Below are positions 35,098 through 44,029 of a DNA stretch of 63,620 bases, in pieces. The translations under genes were made by a program, and so were the position numbers. Source of the stretch: Paenibacillus senegalensis JC66 (GTDB lineage Bacteria > Bacillota > Bacilli > Paenibacillales > NBRC-103111); contig NZ_HE610957.1 in NCBI RefSeq assembly GCF_000285515.1, positions 852,234 to 915,853 of the forward strand, written 5' to 3'. Numbering within the stretch: position 1 is the first letter of the stretch; every line of letters begins with the position of its first letter. The notes under the pieces were generated by a model. The model was not told the origin of the DNA, did no database searches, and saw only the letters and a list, made by a program, of their open reading frames with translations.

Positions 35098-35392
35098 GAT
35101 AATAGCATCAGATGGTGACGAGATCTAGGCTATAATCGGTACAAAGGAGACAAAACGGAGTTTTGCTCGAATTGAATTCGTTTTCCCAAGATAGCAAGAC
35201 TCTGACATTCTTTATCTCAGCTAGAGGACATACTCCTTGTAATATCACTTAGCCGGTTTGAATCTTCGATGAGTTCAGGTGAATCCTTTTCATCATGAAA
35301 AATGGACCAATGAACTATTGCTGTTGACAAAAACATTAGCCTATACTAAACAAACCTACACTACCCAGAATGCAAAAATAGGAGGTGTCGGT

Positions 35393-36919
35393 ATGGCCTT
35401 CTCGTTATCACAAGCAACAGGAAAATCGTATCCCCTTCCCTGGGCTCCACAAATCCGGCGCAAGTATCGCTCTGTCTTAATTTCTAGAATTGGCGCCTTA
35501 CTGGTTCGATGGGTCGCAGTCATCGGAGTCTTCACATGGTTCTGTGCCGCGTGGGTTCTGGCTCTGCTGCCTTCATGGATTATGGAAACAGTTCCTACAG
35601 CAGGCTGGGCTTTGCTTCTGTTTATTGCAGTTGCGTTATTCTTGTTGAGGATATCTGGTGATTCCGTAAAAACTCCATTGATCCGGACTTTAGGCTATGG
35701 ACGTGCCGGGATAAATACGGTATCAGGACGACACTCCAAGCCATCGGAATCCCTCGCACATCTCACTTCAGCCATAGCATGCGGCGGAGCTTCGCTTGGC
35801 ATCGTGTTAGGCACGGCAGTGGCGTTTGTACAGGCTGCTATAAGCTCCGGTCTTGTGTATGAAAGCAGCCTGTTAATGCCATTTTGCGCGGGTTTGGCTG
35901 GATTGGTCGGCTTGCTCGCATCGGCAGCAGTCCGTACGACTAAGAAGACAATTGCAGGTTGGCGCGACGAAATGAAACAGGAACAAATTGCAAGTGATGT
36001 GCTGGCCCACGGAAAACACGTCGTCGGCAAAGTGACGAAAGTAAAGTTTGCGAAAAGTTGGCTAGATCAGCAGCCGATCTTTAATCTATGCGTTGAATAC
36101 GAGGCAGCAGATGAGACGCGTACGATTAAGTTTCATTACGTAGACTATCCGAAATGGGCACCGGTCATTGGCAATGAATTCGAAATATGGTTTGACCCTG
36201 ATCAACCGGATGACCCAAGATATATCCTGCTGGAGCGTAAAATTGTCGGCCAGACCTTTGCCTCAGAAATTGAATATTTGCGGCGCCCTGCTGCGGGCGG
36301 AGATGGACCTGCTCTTGGGCCTGCAGAGCCGGAATGGGCTCAACCGGAGAATCATAACCGAACAACAACAACCGTAAAATTAGCGTTCCAATTGTTCTTT
36401 GCCATCTTATTTGCGACGGGAAGCGCAGCGGCTATTATCGCATGGATAATGGTCTTCGGTGCTTCACCATGGTGGATGCTGCCCTGTTTGCTGATATTGA
36501 CGGCAGCATTCAGCCTTAATGTGATATGCGGGGTAAGCTTGCTGAAGCGCTCACAGTGGCTGATACGTACGACGTGGGCCGTGGACACGGTTGGCTGGAT
36601 TGCCTATACGTTTATGTTTCCCACTATTACAGGCGTTGCTATAAAAACCGTCACCCTGTTATGGGACACAACTTCAAGCTTGCCGGTCGAGCAAGTCGTA
36701 GTATTAGTGTTTACAGGCTTTGTGACCGTCGTTGGCGGCATAGCGAGCGTGATATCAAGCACAACATTCCATGAAATTATTGCCCGTGTTTTTACTGCCG
36801 GAACAGTGCCTCCTGCTGAAGAAGTCCACGAAGCGTTGCGTTCCAGTGATCCTGGCGCGTTGGAAACATTGGAGAAGCGCTACAATTACATCGCTGGCGC
36901 TCTTCACACCCGATGCTAA
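35393..36919 (+). CDS. Large membrane protein with DUF3592-like middle domain
   Basis: 508 aa, function not recognised. Two pairs of membrane segments before residue 190 (VAVIGVFTWFCAAWVLALL, WALLLFIAVALFLL, ACGGASLGIVLGTAVAFV, LLMPFCAGLAGLVGLLASAAV), a soluble middle part (GKVTKVKFAKSWLDQQPIFN..., IGNEFEIWFDPDQPDDPRYI) that resembles DUF3592 domains (a conserved extracytoplasmic or cytoplasmic beta domain), then four more membrane segments. Good ribosome site: GGAGG 7 nt before the ATG at 35393. Isolated, with its own terminator. Confidence 0.75.
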   Translation: MAFSLSQATGKSYPLPWAPQIRRKYRSVLISRIGALLVRWVAVIGVFTWFCAAWVLALLPSWIMETVPTAGWALLLFIAVALFLLRISGDSVKTPLIRTLGYGRAGINTVSGRHSKPSESLAHLTSAIACGGASLGIVLGTAVAFVQAAISSGLVYESSLLMPFCAGLAGLVGLLASAAVRTTKKTIAGWRDEMKQEQIASDVLAHGKHVVGKVTKVKFAKSWLDQQPIFNLCVEYEAADETRTIKFHYVDYPKWAPVIGNEFEIWFDPDQPDDPRYILLERKIVGQTFASEIEYLRRPAAGGDGPALGPAEPEWAQPENHNRTTTTVKLAFQLFFAILFATGSAAAIIAWIMVFGASPWWMLPCLLILTAAFSLNVICGVSLLKRSQWLIRTTWAVDTVGWIAYTFMFPTITGVAIKTVTLLWDTTSSLPVEQVVVLVFTGFVTVVGGIASVISSTTFHEIIARVFTAGTVPPAEEVHEALRSSDPGALETLEKRYNYIAGALHTRC

Positions 36920-36972
36920 ATCTGACTGTATTCGCGCTAGACTATATAATCTTTGGAACTGCCATGTACCAA

Positions 36973-37009
36973 AATAGACAGGAGGCCACTAAGTAGCCTC
37001 CTGCCTATT
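36973..37009. terminator. Strong stem-loop between membrane protein and repeat protein genes
   Basis: AATAGACAGGAGGC pairs with GCCTCCTGCCTATT (14 bp with one mismatch), 9-nt loop. Convergent genes lie on both sides. Confidence 0.8.
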
Positions 37010-37082
37010 GTGCTTTTACGCTGGTGCTCTTAAAGCTTGGGCGTTATCGCCAAATCCGTCAGCTATCAGGTATAAGGTTAAG

Positions 37083-37742
37083 TTATCCCCGAAATCCACC
37101 TTGTGCGGGATTTTGCGAATCAGAGCGCAAGTAGCTGTCGTGGCCCTGTTGATTTCCACGATAGCTGGCCGTGTGGTAAGAAGAGCTTGCTTGATTCGCT
37201 GCCTGGGAACCGAAAGCTTGTTGGTTCGGCTGCTGAGAATCCGAACGCAAGTAGCTGTCGTGGCCTTGCTGATTACCGCGGTAGCTTGCCGTATGATAAG
37301 ATTGCGGCTGGCTTTGGCCGAAGCTTTGCTGGCTTATGCCAGCTTGGCTTTGGAAGCTTTGAGCTTGCGGCTGAAAGCTTTGCGCAGAACGGAAAGACGG
37401 GCTTTGCGAATCGGAGCGCAAGTAGCTGTCATGTCCTGCTTGGTTTCCACGGTAGTTGGCTTTGTGGAAAGATTGCGCGCTGCTAAATTGCTGATTTTGC
37501 TGCTGGTTCTGGAAAGAAAATGCTGCTTGGCTTTGATTAGCAAATGCGTTTTGGAACTGGTTTTGCTGCTGACCGTATTGAGATTGTACGAATCCGGTCG
37601 GTTGAAACTTTTGGCTTTGTGCATTGCTCATCTGATTTCTGGCCATGCTGCTGCTTGGCTGTTGGGAATCAGAACGAAGGTATGCATCGTGGCCTTGCTG
37701 GTTACCGCGGTAGTTAGCTTTGTGAAAAGATTGGTTATACAC
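37083..37742 (-). CDS. Gln/Ser/Asn-rich protein with four 25-residue repeats
   Basis: 219 aa, not assignable to a family I know. Four near-identical repeats at residues 5-29, 91-115, 148-172 and 188-212 with the consensus S[FY]H[KT]A[NS]YRGNQ[QA]GHD[SA]YLRSDSQxP, joined by Gln/Ser/Phe-rich linkers of 61, 32 and 15 residues. Gln about 25 per cent; no Cys, no signal peptide, no membrane segment. The composition and repeat style resemble gamma-type small acid-soluble spore proteins and other spore-structural proteins, but the repeat itself differs. GTG start with GGAGG 8 nt upstream. Own promoter not obvious. Confidence 0.85.
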   Translation of the reverse strand: MYNQSFHKANYRGNQQGHDAYLRSDSQQPSSSMARNQMSNAQSQKFQPTGFVQSQYGQQQNQFQNAFANQSQAAFSFQNQQQNQQFSSAQSFHKANYRGNQAGHDSYLRSDSQSPSFRSAQSFQPQAQSFQSQAGISQQSFGQSQPQSYHTASYRGNQQGHDSYLRSDSQQPNQQAFGSQAANQASSSYHTASYRGNQQGHDSYLRSDSQNPAQGGFRG

Positions 37743-37876
37743 GCGTATGACCTCCTCAGCGATATAAGATCGTGCTTCTTATGCAGTGCCATCAGCAGCA
37801 GCACTTATTAAGAAGCCTTCTTTATTGTCGTCCGAGGAGGTCATTTTTATCGCTGGAACCTGTTGGTTAGTCCCGG

Positions 37877-38302
37877 TTATTGGCGGTCAGGAAGAAGCAG
37901 GGAATCCTCAACCTTGATGCAGCGGTCAGTAATAACCCGCAATTCCCCTGCCTGGGCGATTCGTGCCGCTTCATCATTGTGAATGCCTAATTGCAGCCAG
38001 AGCACTTTTGCCTTAATCTTAACTGCTTCCTCGGCTATTGGAACCGTGTGCTCGCTTCTGCGGAATACATTGACGATATCGACAGGCTCCGGAATGTCGC
38101 TTAAGCTGGGGTAGCACTTCTCCCCCAATATTTCCGCAGCATTCGGATTAACCGGGATAATCCGGTAGCCCTTTTGCTGCATCGCCTTGGAAACCATATG
38201 AGAGGTGCGTTCCGGATTATCAGACAGACCAACAACGGCAATTGTTTTAGTTTGCTCCAAGATTCCCTTAATCTGCTCTCGAGATGGATTTTCAAAACTC
38301 AT
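37877..38302 (-). CDS. CoA-binding protein (YccU-type)
   Basis: 141 aa. A single Rossmann CoA_binding domain: TIAVVGLSDNPERTSHMVSKAMQQKGYRIIPVNP at the N-terminus and LWLQLGIHNDEAARIAQAG, as in YccU and related small proteins. Cellular role unknown. GGGAGG lies 9 nt before the ATG at 38302, so the longer frame to 38338 is not used. Follows the C39 peptidase gene by 40 bp on the same strand. Confidence 0.9.
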   Translation of the reverse strand: MSFENPSREQIKGILEQTKTIAVVGLSDNPERTSHMVSKAMQQKGYRIIPVNPNAAEILGEKCYPSLSDIPEPVDIVNVFRRSEHTVPIAEEAVKIKAKVLWLQLGIHNDEAARIAQAGELRVITDRCIKVEDSLLLPDRQ

Positions 38303-38341
38303 GGGTATACGCCTCCCTTTCCTTTTAATTGGGGACAAAGC

Positions 38342-39190
38342 CTATTCTAAGTAGGAAATGGATTGCCTTCCAAGCAGCTCCCATGTCTCGATGAAACGCT
38401 CCCGCTCAACGGGAACATCGGCTTTTCCGCTATAAGGATCGTTCACATAAATATAATGCTCATCATAGCCAACAACTAGTACAGCATGTTCAATAAAAGT
38501 TGTTTTGATCGGCCCGATTGGTGTATCCCATACAACCCAGCGGTCCGGTATCAGGAAATTTATTGTGGTCCAAGCGACAACCGGGATGCCGTTTGCTATC
38601 TGTCTTTCAATATCACTAAACTCTCCGCCAGTTAGATCAATGGCCGTTGGAATATGTTCCTTCAGCTGTTCAAATAAGGCAGTATGATAAATACCAAACC
38701 CGCGGGCCTTGGCAGTCACTTCCCCAACGAAGCCTAAATTAGGATTCCCCCAATAAGCAATCGTGCCGTCGGGATTAAGCTGAAGCGGAGTCGGGTCTTT
38801 CGGCATTTCGGCAGCCATTTGCATCTTGTCTACATCCAATCCGTAGAACTGCAATAGCATGGTAAGGCTGGTCACTTCGCAGCCGGAAACAAGCTCAGGA
38901 TATTGATGAATAGCCGGGGCCGAAAGCTTGGCCTGCGCAGGCAGCGGCTCCAAAGGCTCATCAGCTTCCTCTGCGGCCGCTTCCTTCCCCTCCTCTTCGC
39001 CAGACTGCTCTGGATCTTCTTCCTTACCCGGCAAGTCATCGGCAGCCGCTACTGAAAAGGGACCCAGATCCAATGCATTTCCGGATATCTTGGCATAGAG
39101 AATCAGGGAGAGTATACCGCTGGATAATGCCAATGAAATGACAAGCAAAAGACTGAAGGTGTACTTAAACAAGCCGCTCAGCATTCCCAC
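38342..39190 (-). CDS. Membrane-anchored C39-family peptidase
   Basis: 282 aa. Residues 8-33 form an uncleaved signal anchor (YTFSLLLVISLALSSGILSLILYA), then an acidic Glu/Ala-rich linker (about 52-82), then a papain-like C39_2 domain with Cys in SGCEVTSLTMLLQFYG (about 103), His in IEHAVLVVGYD (about 236) and Asn/Asp in YVNDPYSG (about 252). Similar to YvpB-type proteins, secreted or cell-surface, substrate unknown. GTG start with GGAGGAGG 6 nt upstream (ATG two codons in). Confidence 0.88.
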   Translation of the reverse strand: MGMLSGLFKYTFSLLLVISLALSSGILSLILYAKISGNALDLGPFSVAAADDLPGKEEDPEQSGEEEGKEAAAEEADEPLEPLPAQAKLSAPAIHQYPELVSGCEVTSLTMLLQFYGLDVDKMQMAAEMPKDPTPLQLNPDGTIAYWGNPNLGFVGEVTAKARGFGIYHTALFEQLKEHIPTAIDLTGGEFSDIERQIANGIPVVAWTTINFLIPDRWVVWDTPIGPIKTTFIEHAVLVVGYDEHYIYVNDPYSGKADVPVERERFIETWELLGRQSISYLE

Positions 39191-39271
39191 TAGTATCCTC
39201 CTCCCGTTCTAATTTTGCGGCAGGCTGTGCCAAACATCCAGGCAGCTCTTTGTTTGTATCTTGTTAACGGA

Positions 39272-40564
39272 TTAATCCTGCAGCTGAATATGGGCGCCTA
39301 AAGAAATCAGGTGTTCAAAATAATGGGGGTACGATTTGGCTACATGGTGGGCATCACGGATCGTCAATCCCTGACGGGAGCGCAGGCCGACAATCGAAAG
39401 CGCCATAATGACTCTATGGTCAAAGTGCGCATCGATCTCTACACCGCCTTCTACCCCTTCCGGCTTGCCATGGACAATGATTTCGCTTTGCCTTTCCTCC
39501 ACATTTGCCCCCGCTTTATTCAACTCGGTTACGAAATCAGTGATCCGGTCACATTCCTTATACCGTAAATTTTCTACGTTGTAAAAACGGGACGTGCCGT
39601 TGGCAAACACGGCAGCCGCTACCATAGCCAGAACAGCATCGGTAAAATGGTCCCCGTCAAACTCGCCGGCCGTTAATTCGCCGCTGCCTTGCACATGGAC
39701 GACACCGTCCTTATGACTAAGCGGTGTGCCCATCGCTTTCAGTACGTCTATAACCGCCCTCTCACCTTGCTTGCTTGTTTCCTGCAGGCGGTGAACGGTA
39801 ACATCGGAGGAGGTGACAGCTGCCGCAGCCAATATGGCCGCCGACCCGGGGTAATCTCCTTCCACTACATACTTCTTGGCTTCATATTTCTGCTTTCCAG
39901 GAATCTTGTAATGCATTAAATCCTCGGAGGCTTCTACGGTAATTCCGGCCTGGCGAAGCACCTCCAGCGTCTGTCCGACAATGATTTTGGACTTGAGGTC
40001 ATGCAGCACTTCAATTTCGCTGTCCTCCTCAAGCAGAGGTGCCAGGAATAACAATGAACTTAAAAATTGTGAGCTGACATTGCCGGACACAGTCAGTCTT
40101 CCCCCGCGGGGGCTTCCTCCCCTGATCGTGATGGGCAGCTTGCCGTCGTTATGCTGCACCTCGACTCCCATTTGCTGAAGGGCTGCAATTAAATCATCAT
40201 GCGGCCGCTTTCCGAGAGATTGCGGATAACGGTTAATAAACGTAGTATTGGAAGTAAAGGCAACGGTAGACATCAGGAACCGAAGCACTGCCCCCGCGTT
40301 GCCTACATCCAATTCTCCGGCTTCCCGCGGACGGCGCCCGAAGCCGGTTACGGTTATTTTTTCCTCGTCTTCCGCAACTACGGCTCCCAGATCTTGAATA
40401 CACCGTCTCATGGCGTCACTGTCTTCACTATGAGCCGGATAATAGATTGTGCTTGTCCCTTCCGCCAATGCGGCAGCTAGCAGGTAGCGAGTAGTATAAT
40501 TTTTAGACGATAATGCATTGATCTCACCTTGCAGGGATGAGGTAGGTTGGACGATTGCCTTCAT
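39272..40564 (-). CDS. aroA: 3-phosphoshikimate 1-carboxyvinyltransferase (EPSP synthase)
   Basis: 430 aa. Joins shikimate-3-phosphate and PEP, sixth step of the shikimate pathway. Family features: LSSKNYTTRYLLAAALAEGTS at the start, FINRYPQSLGKRPHDDL, SSQFLSSLLFLAPL, GDYPGSAAILAAA, NLRYKECDRI, and HFDHRVIMAL. The PEP/glyphosate loop is GNAGAVLRFL: Ala92 and Phe96 stand where most EPSP synthases have Thr97 and Pro101 (E. coli numbering). This marks a divergent class found in some bacilli. AroK gene follows divergently upstream at 40675. Confidence 0.92.
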   Translation of the reverse strand: MKAIVQPTSSLQGEINALSSKNYTTRYLLAAALAEGTSTIYYPAHSEDSDAMRRCIQDLGAVVAEDEEKITVTGFGRRPREAGELDVGNAGAVLRFLMSTVAFTSNTTFINRYPQSLGKRPHDDLIAALQQMGVEVQHNDGKLPITIRGGSPRGGRLTVSGNVSSQFLSSLLFLAPLLEEDSEIEVLHDLKSKIIVGQTLEVLRQAGITVEASEDLMHYKIPGKQKYEAKKYVVEGDYPGSAAILAAAAVTSSDVTVHRLQETSKQGERAVIDVLKAMGTPLSHKDGVVHVQGSGELTAGEFDGDHFTDAVLAMVAAAVFANGTSRFYNVENLRYKECDRITDFVTELNKAGANVEERQSEIIVHGKPEGVEGGVEIDAHFDHRVIMALSIVGLRSRQGLTIRDAHHVAKSYPHYFEHLISLGAHIQLQD

Positions 40565-40674
40565 CTTGTGCGTTCTCTCCTCGTTTATATAATCAGCTCC
40601 GTCTAGTTGGTGCTTATAAGTTTGATGAGCGCCATTCGACGGCTTGTTATTCCCACTGCCAGTTTACCATACGC

Positions 40675-41181
40675 CTACCCGCTTGGAAACGAGAGAATCG
40701 CCTCCACAACCTCCGTCACCTGCAATTCGTCCGTATTAATATGTATATCGGCAAACTGGTACGCATTTTTACGTTCTTTCAGCAATTGTGCAATTTTTTG
40801 TTCCGGATTTCCCGCGAGCAGAGGCCTGTCGGGATCGTTTTTCACCCTTTCCAGGATCGTGCTGGCGGAAGCTGTTAAAGCCACTACAAGACCGCTCGCG
40901 GCCATCGCACGGCGATTGGCTTCACGCAGAACTGCCCCTCCCCCCATAGACACAATTTGCCGGCTGCCCTGCATAACACGGGCGATTTGCTCCTGTTCGG
41001 ACTGCCGGAAATACTCCTCTCCCTTCTCTCTGAACAAGACCGGGATCGACTTTCCTTCCACTGCTTCAATTTCCCGGTCCACATCCACGAACGTCCAGTT
41101 TAACCGTTCTGCCAACGCTTTGCCCACTGTACTCTTTCCGGTTCCCATGAAACCGACAAGCACGATATTGTTCTTGTTCAA
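40675..41181 (-). CDS. aroK: Shikimate kinase
   Basis: 168 aa. Phosphorylates shikimate with ATP, fifth step of the shikimate pathway, just before AroA, whose gene follows on the same strand 110 bp away. NIVLVGFMGTGKSTVGK is the Walker A motif, DVDREIEAVEGKSI the shikimate-binding start, IVSMGGGAVLREANR the second substrate loop, RPLLAG the lid. TTG start at 41179-41181 with GGGGG 7 nt upstream; an earlier TTG at 41211 has no ribosome site. Confidence 0.92.
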   Translation of the reverse strand: MNKNNIVLVGFMGTGKSTVGKALAERLNWTFVDVDREIEAVEGKSIPVLFREKGEEYFRQSEQEQIARVMQGSRQIVSMGGGAVLREANRRAMAASGLVVALTASASTILERVKNDPDRPLLAGNPEQKIAQLLKERKNAYQFADIHINTDELQVTEVVEAILSFPSG

Positions 41182-41461
41182 ACCGCATCCCCCTATGAGT
41201 CTATAAGACAATAAGTGTTTAAGTTTGCATCTTTCCCTGCTTCAATCTTAGTTGGTTGTTATCTAAAGATTTCTTTCTTTATTCTAGCAAAAAATTGCCT
41301 GGAAGTTGCTGTTTTCCCAAAATGAGCATGCGAATCTGGAAGAGGATGATCTTTTCAATTTTCATCTTTTTTTGAAAAAATAAACATGTTTAACCGGAAA
41401 TTGGGAATACAATGTAACAGGTCCAAGCTTGCATTTCATGAGAAAGAAGGAAGGTGCCCTG

Positions 41462-41764
41462 ATGTCCCACCCGTCTTTTAAGGATCCGGTACATAAACGG
41501 ATTCACGACATTCTTCATACCGATATTCCCCTATGCCGCAATGATGTGGTCTGGATGTTGATGTGGATCAAGAAAAAAGTGGCTGAAGGAGACCCTGCCT
41601 TGCGGGAACTCCCTCAACCACGTCTGATGATTAACTTTCACTATTTTGCCGAAACGGCGATGGCCTTGACCAATCGGCGTCCGGGCAGCGAGAATGAAAT
41701 GGAACAGATAAGACGCTGGCTCGCCGAAGCGTCCTATGGCCTAGTCGATCCGCCTGCCCGCTAA
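41462..41764 (+). CDS. Hypothetical protein, 100 aa
   Basis: Not recognised. Soluble, helical, beginning MSHPSFKDPVHKRIHDILHTDIPLCRNDVVWMLMWIKKKVAEGDP, with Trp-rich hydrophobic face. GGAAGG lies 7 nt before the ATG at 41462. The promoter may be the -10-like TACAAT near 41409, no good -35. It is a single gene, convergent with gndA. Confidence 0.7.
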   Translation: MSHPSFKDPVHKRIHDILHTDIPLCRNDVVWMLMWIKKKVAEGDPALRELPQPRLMINFHYFAETAMALTNRRPGSENEMEQIRRWLAEASYGLVDPPAR

Positions 41765-41794
41765 CTGCCTGTGCCGGTCGGTCATGATCGCTCA

Positions 41795-43204
41795 TTAGTC
41801 CATCCATTGAAAGTGGAACGTGCCATCCCGGTCAACGCGCTCGAAAGTATGAGCGCCAAAATAATCCCTCTGTGCCTGCAGCAGATTAGCCGGCAATCTT
41901 TCCGTACGGTAGCTATCGTAATAAGCAAGCGCCGAAGCAAACGCCGGAACCGGTACGCCTCTTTGAACGGCTGCAGCTACTACCCTTCTCCAGGAATCCT
42001 GGTAGTTCTGCACAACTTCGGTAAAGTAAGGATCCAACAGCAGGTTTTTCAAATCCGGATCCCGATCATAAGCATCCTTAATATTTTGCAGGAAGGCAGC
42101 GCGAATAATGCATCCTCCGCGGAAGATCATCGCGATATTTCCGTACTGGAGATTCCAGTTATATTCGTCGGATGCCGCTCTCATCTGGGCAAAGCCTTGC
42201 GCGTAGGAGCAAATTTTACTTGCGTAAAGAGCTCTGCGAACATCCTCTATGAATGCTTCACGATCCCCATCAAATCCCGGTGCAGCCGGTCCGCTCAGTA
42301 CTTGACTTGCCTTCACACGCTCTTCCTTCATGGCTGAAATAAAGCGGGAGAACACAGACTCGGTAATAATCGAGAGAGGGACGCCAAGATCAAGCGAGCT
42401 TTGGCTCGTCCACTTGCCGGTTCCTTTCTGTCCTGCCGAATCCAAAATGACGTCTACCATCGGCTTGCCTGTTTCCGGATCTTTTTTACTGAAGATATCA
42501 GCCGTAATTTCAATCAGATAGCTGTCCAGCTCACCCTGATTCCACTCGGTGAAAATGGCATGGAGCTCCTCTGTACTTACCTGCAGAACATCCTTCAACA
42601 GATGGTACGCTTCGCAAATCAGCTGCATATCTCCGTATTCAATGCCGTTATGCACCATTTTCACATAATGTCCTGCCCCGTCCGGACCAATATAGGTACA
42701 GCAAGGGTCTCCTCCAACCTTGGCAGAAATCGCCGTCAAAATCGGCTCTACGAGGCGATAGGCATCCTCCTGGCCGCCAGGCATAATCGCGGGCCCTTTG
42801 AGTGCGCCTTCTTCTCCGCCGGAGACACCCGTACCGATAAAGCGGATGCCTTTTTCCTCGAGCTCCTTATTTCTTCTTTGTGTATCCGGAAAATAAGCAT
42901 TGCCGCCGTCTATTAAAATATCCCCTTCATCAAGCAGCGGCACCAGCTGATTAATCGTATCGTCAGTAGCGTCGCCAGCTTTAACCATAATGATTATTTT
43001 ACGGGGAACTTCCAAAGACTGCACAAATTCCTCCATGCTGTAAGTACCCACTAATTGTTTGTCAGGATGTTCCTCAAGCAATTCTTTCGTTTTTTGCGGC
43101 GAGCGGTTAAAGACCGATACGGAAAAGCCTCTGCTCTCTACATTCAGTGCCAGGTTCTTGCCCATGACGGCCAGCCCGACGACACCAATTTGCTGTTTAG
43201 ACAT
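41795..43204 (-). CDS. gndA: 6-phosphogluconate dehydrogenase (decarboxylating, NADP-type)
   Basis: 469 aa, full length. Converts 6-phosphogluconate to ribulose-5-phosphate with NADP reduction, oxidative pentose phosphate pathway. [23 protein letters not shown] is the cofactor fold, FNRSPQKT fits NADP (GndA-like rather than NAD-specific GntZ), [35 protein letters not shown] with the catalytic Lys/Glu/His region, and the C-terminal [13 protein letters not shown]. Last gene of the operon with the SDR, gntK and larA-like genes (23 bp from the SDR), so it closes the catabolic route. Confidence 0.96.
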   Translation of the reverse strand: MSKQQIGVVGLAVMGKNLALNVESRGFSVSVFNRSPQKTKELLEEHPDKQLVGTYSMEEFVQSLEVPRKIIIMVKAGDATDDTINQLVPLLDEGDILIDGGNAYFPDTQRRNKELEEKGIRFIGTGVSGGEEGALKGPAIMPGGQEDAYRLVEPILTAISAKVGGDPCCTYIGPDGAGHYVKMVHNGIEYGDMQLICEAYHLLKDVLQVSTEELHAIFTEWNQGELDSYLIEITADIFSKKDPETGKPMVDVILDSAGQKGTGKWTSQSSLDLGVPLSIITESVFSRFISAMKEERVKASQVLSGPAAPGFDGDREAFIEDVRRALYASKICSYAQGFAQMRAASDEYNWNLQYGNIAMIFRGGCIIRAAFLQNIKDAYDRDPDLKNLLLDPYFTEVVQNYQDSWRRVVAAAVQRGVPVPAFASALAYYDSYRTERLPANLLQAQRDYFGAHTFERVDRDGTFHFQWMD

Positions 43205-43227
43205 GGAACTCGTTCTCCCTTCTGTAC

Positions 43228-43995
43228 TTAAATCGTCATTGCTCCGAAGCCGCCATCCACGCGAATCAAAGCTCCCGTAACGAAGCTGGAAGCCTTCTCG
43301 GAGGCCAAAAATACAGCCGCACCCTGCAGCTCTTCCGCCTCTCCGAAGCGATTCATAGGAGTGTGCTTCATAATCGATTCTATCCGTTCCTCGGACAGGA
43401 TTTTGCGGTTTTGCTCCGCGGGAAAAAATCCCGGAATAATCGCATTGACGCGAACCCGGCTTGGTGCGAATTCACGGGCTAAGTATTGAGTAACGCTGTT
43501 AACACCGGCTTTGGAAGCGGAGTAAGTAAACACCCGGGATAACGGAGGTCCCGAGGAAACCGAGGAAATATTAATGATACTGCCCCCTTCTCCCTTCTCC
43601 ACCATATGTTTGCCGAATACCTGACAAGCAATAACCACACTTTTCAGATTGACATCAATGATCCGGTCCCACTCCTCCATTGTGATCTCGAAGAAAGGTG
43701 TGGCGCTATTGGTGCCCGGGCAGTTCATCAGCACATCGACACGGCCAGTCCAAGCCAGCACATCCTCAAGCACTCGGCTGACGTCCTGCTTGCTGGTCGC
43801 GTCTGCTGAGAAGCTGCGAGCAACGCCGCCGGCTTCCTCAATTTGTTTCACAACGTTTTCCGACTTTTCGCTGTTACGCCCGACAACGGCTACCTGAGCC
43901 CCATGTCCGCCAAGTGCGACGCACATTGCACCGCCTAGCGTACTGTTTCCGCCAATGACGACTGCCGTTTTTCCCGATAAATCGAATAAGTTCAT
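43228..43995 (-). CDS. SDR oxidoreductase, D-mannonate oxidoreductase / gluconate 5-dehydrogenase type
   Basis: 255 aa, classical short-chain dehydrogenase. [20 protein letters not shown] replaces the TGxxxGIG loop with [15 protein letters not shown] at the NNAG position; catalytic Ser in ISSVSSG, Tyr/Lys in YSASKAGV. This pattern is found in D-mannonate oxidoreductases (fructuronate to mannonate) and 5-keto-gluconate reductases. Placement next to gluconokinase supports a hexonate substrate. AAGGAGG lies 6 nt before the ATG; gntK stop is 34 bp upstream. Confidence 0.85.
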   Translation of the reverse strand: MNLFDLSGKTAVVIGGNSTLGGAMCVALGGHGAQVAVVGRNSEKSENVVKQIEEAGGVARSFSADATSKQDVSRVLEDVLAWTGRVDVLMNCPGTNSATPFFEITMEEWDRIIDVNLKSVVIACQVFGKHMVEKGEGGSIINISSVSSGPPLSRVFTYSASKAGVNSVTQYLAREFAPSRVRVNAIIPGFFPAEQNRKILSEERIESIMKHTPMNRFGEAEELQGAAVFLASEKASSFVTGALIRVDGGFGAMTI

Positions 43996-44029
43996 TGTGT
44001 ACCTCCTTGGATTAGTCTGTCAAGTTAGT

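Noticed and set aside
37334-37624. Alternative minus-strand frame inside the repeat protein
   Set aside because: It is the same DNA in another frame; repeats are only coherent in the chosen frame.
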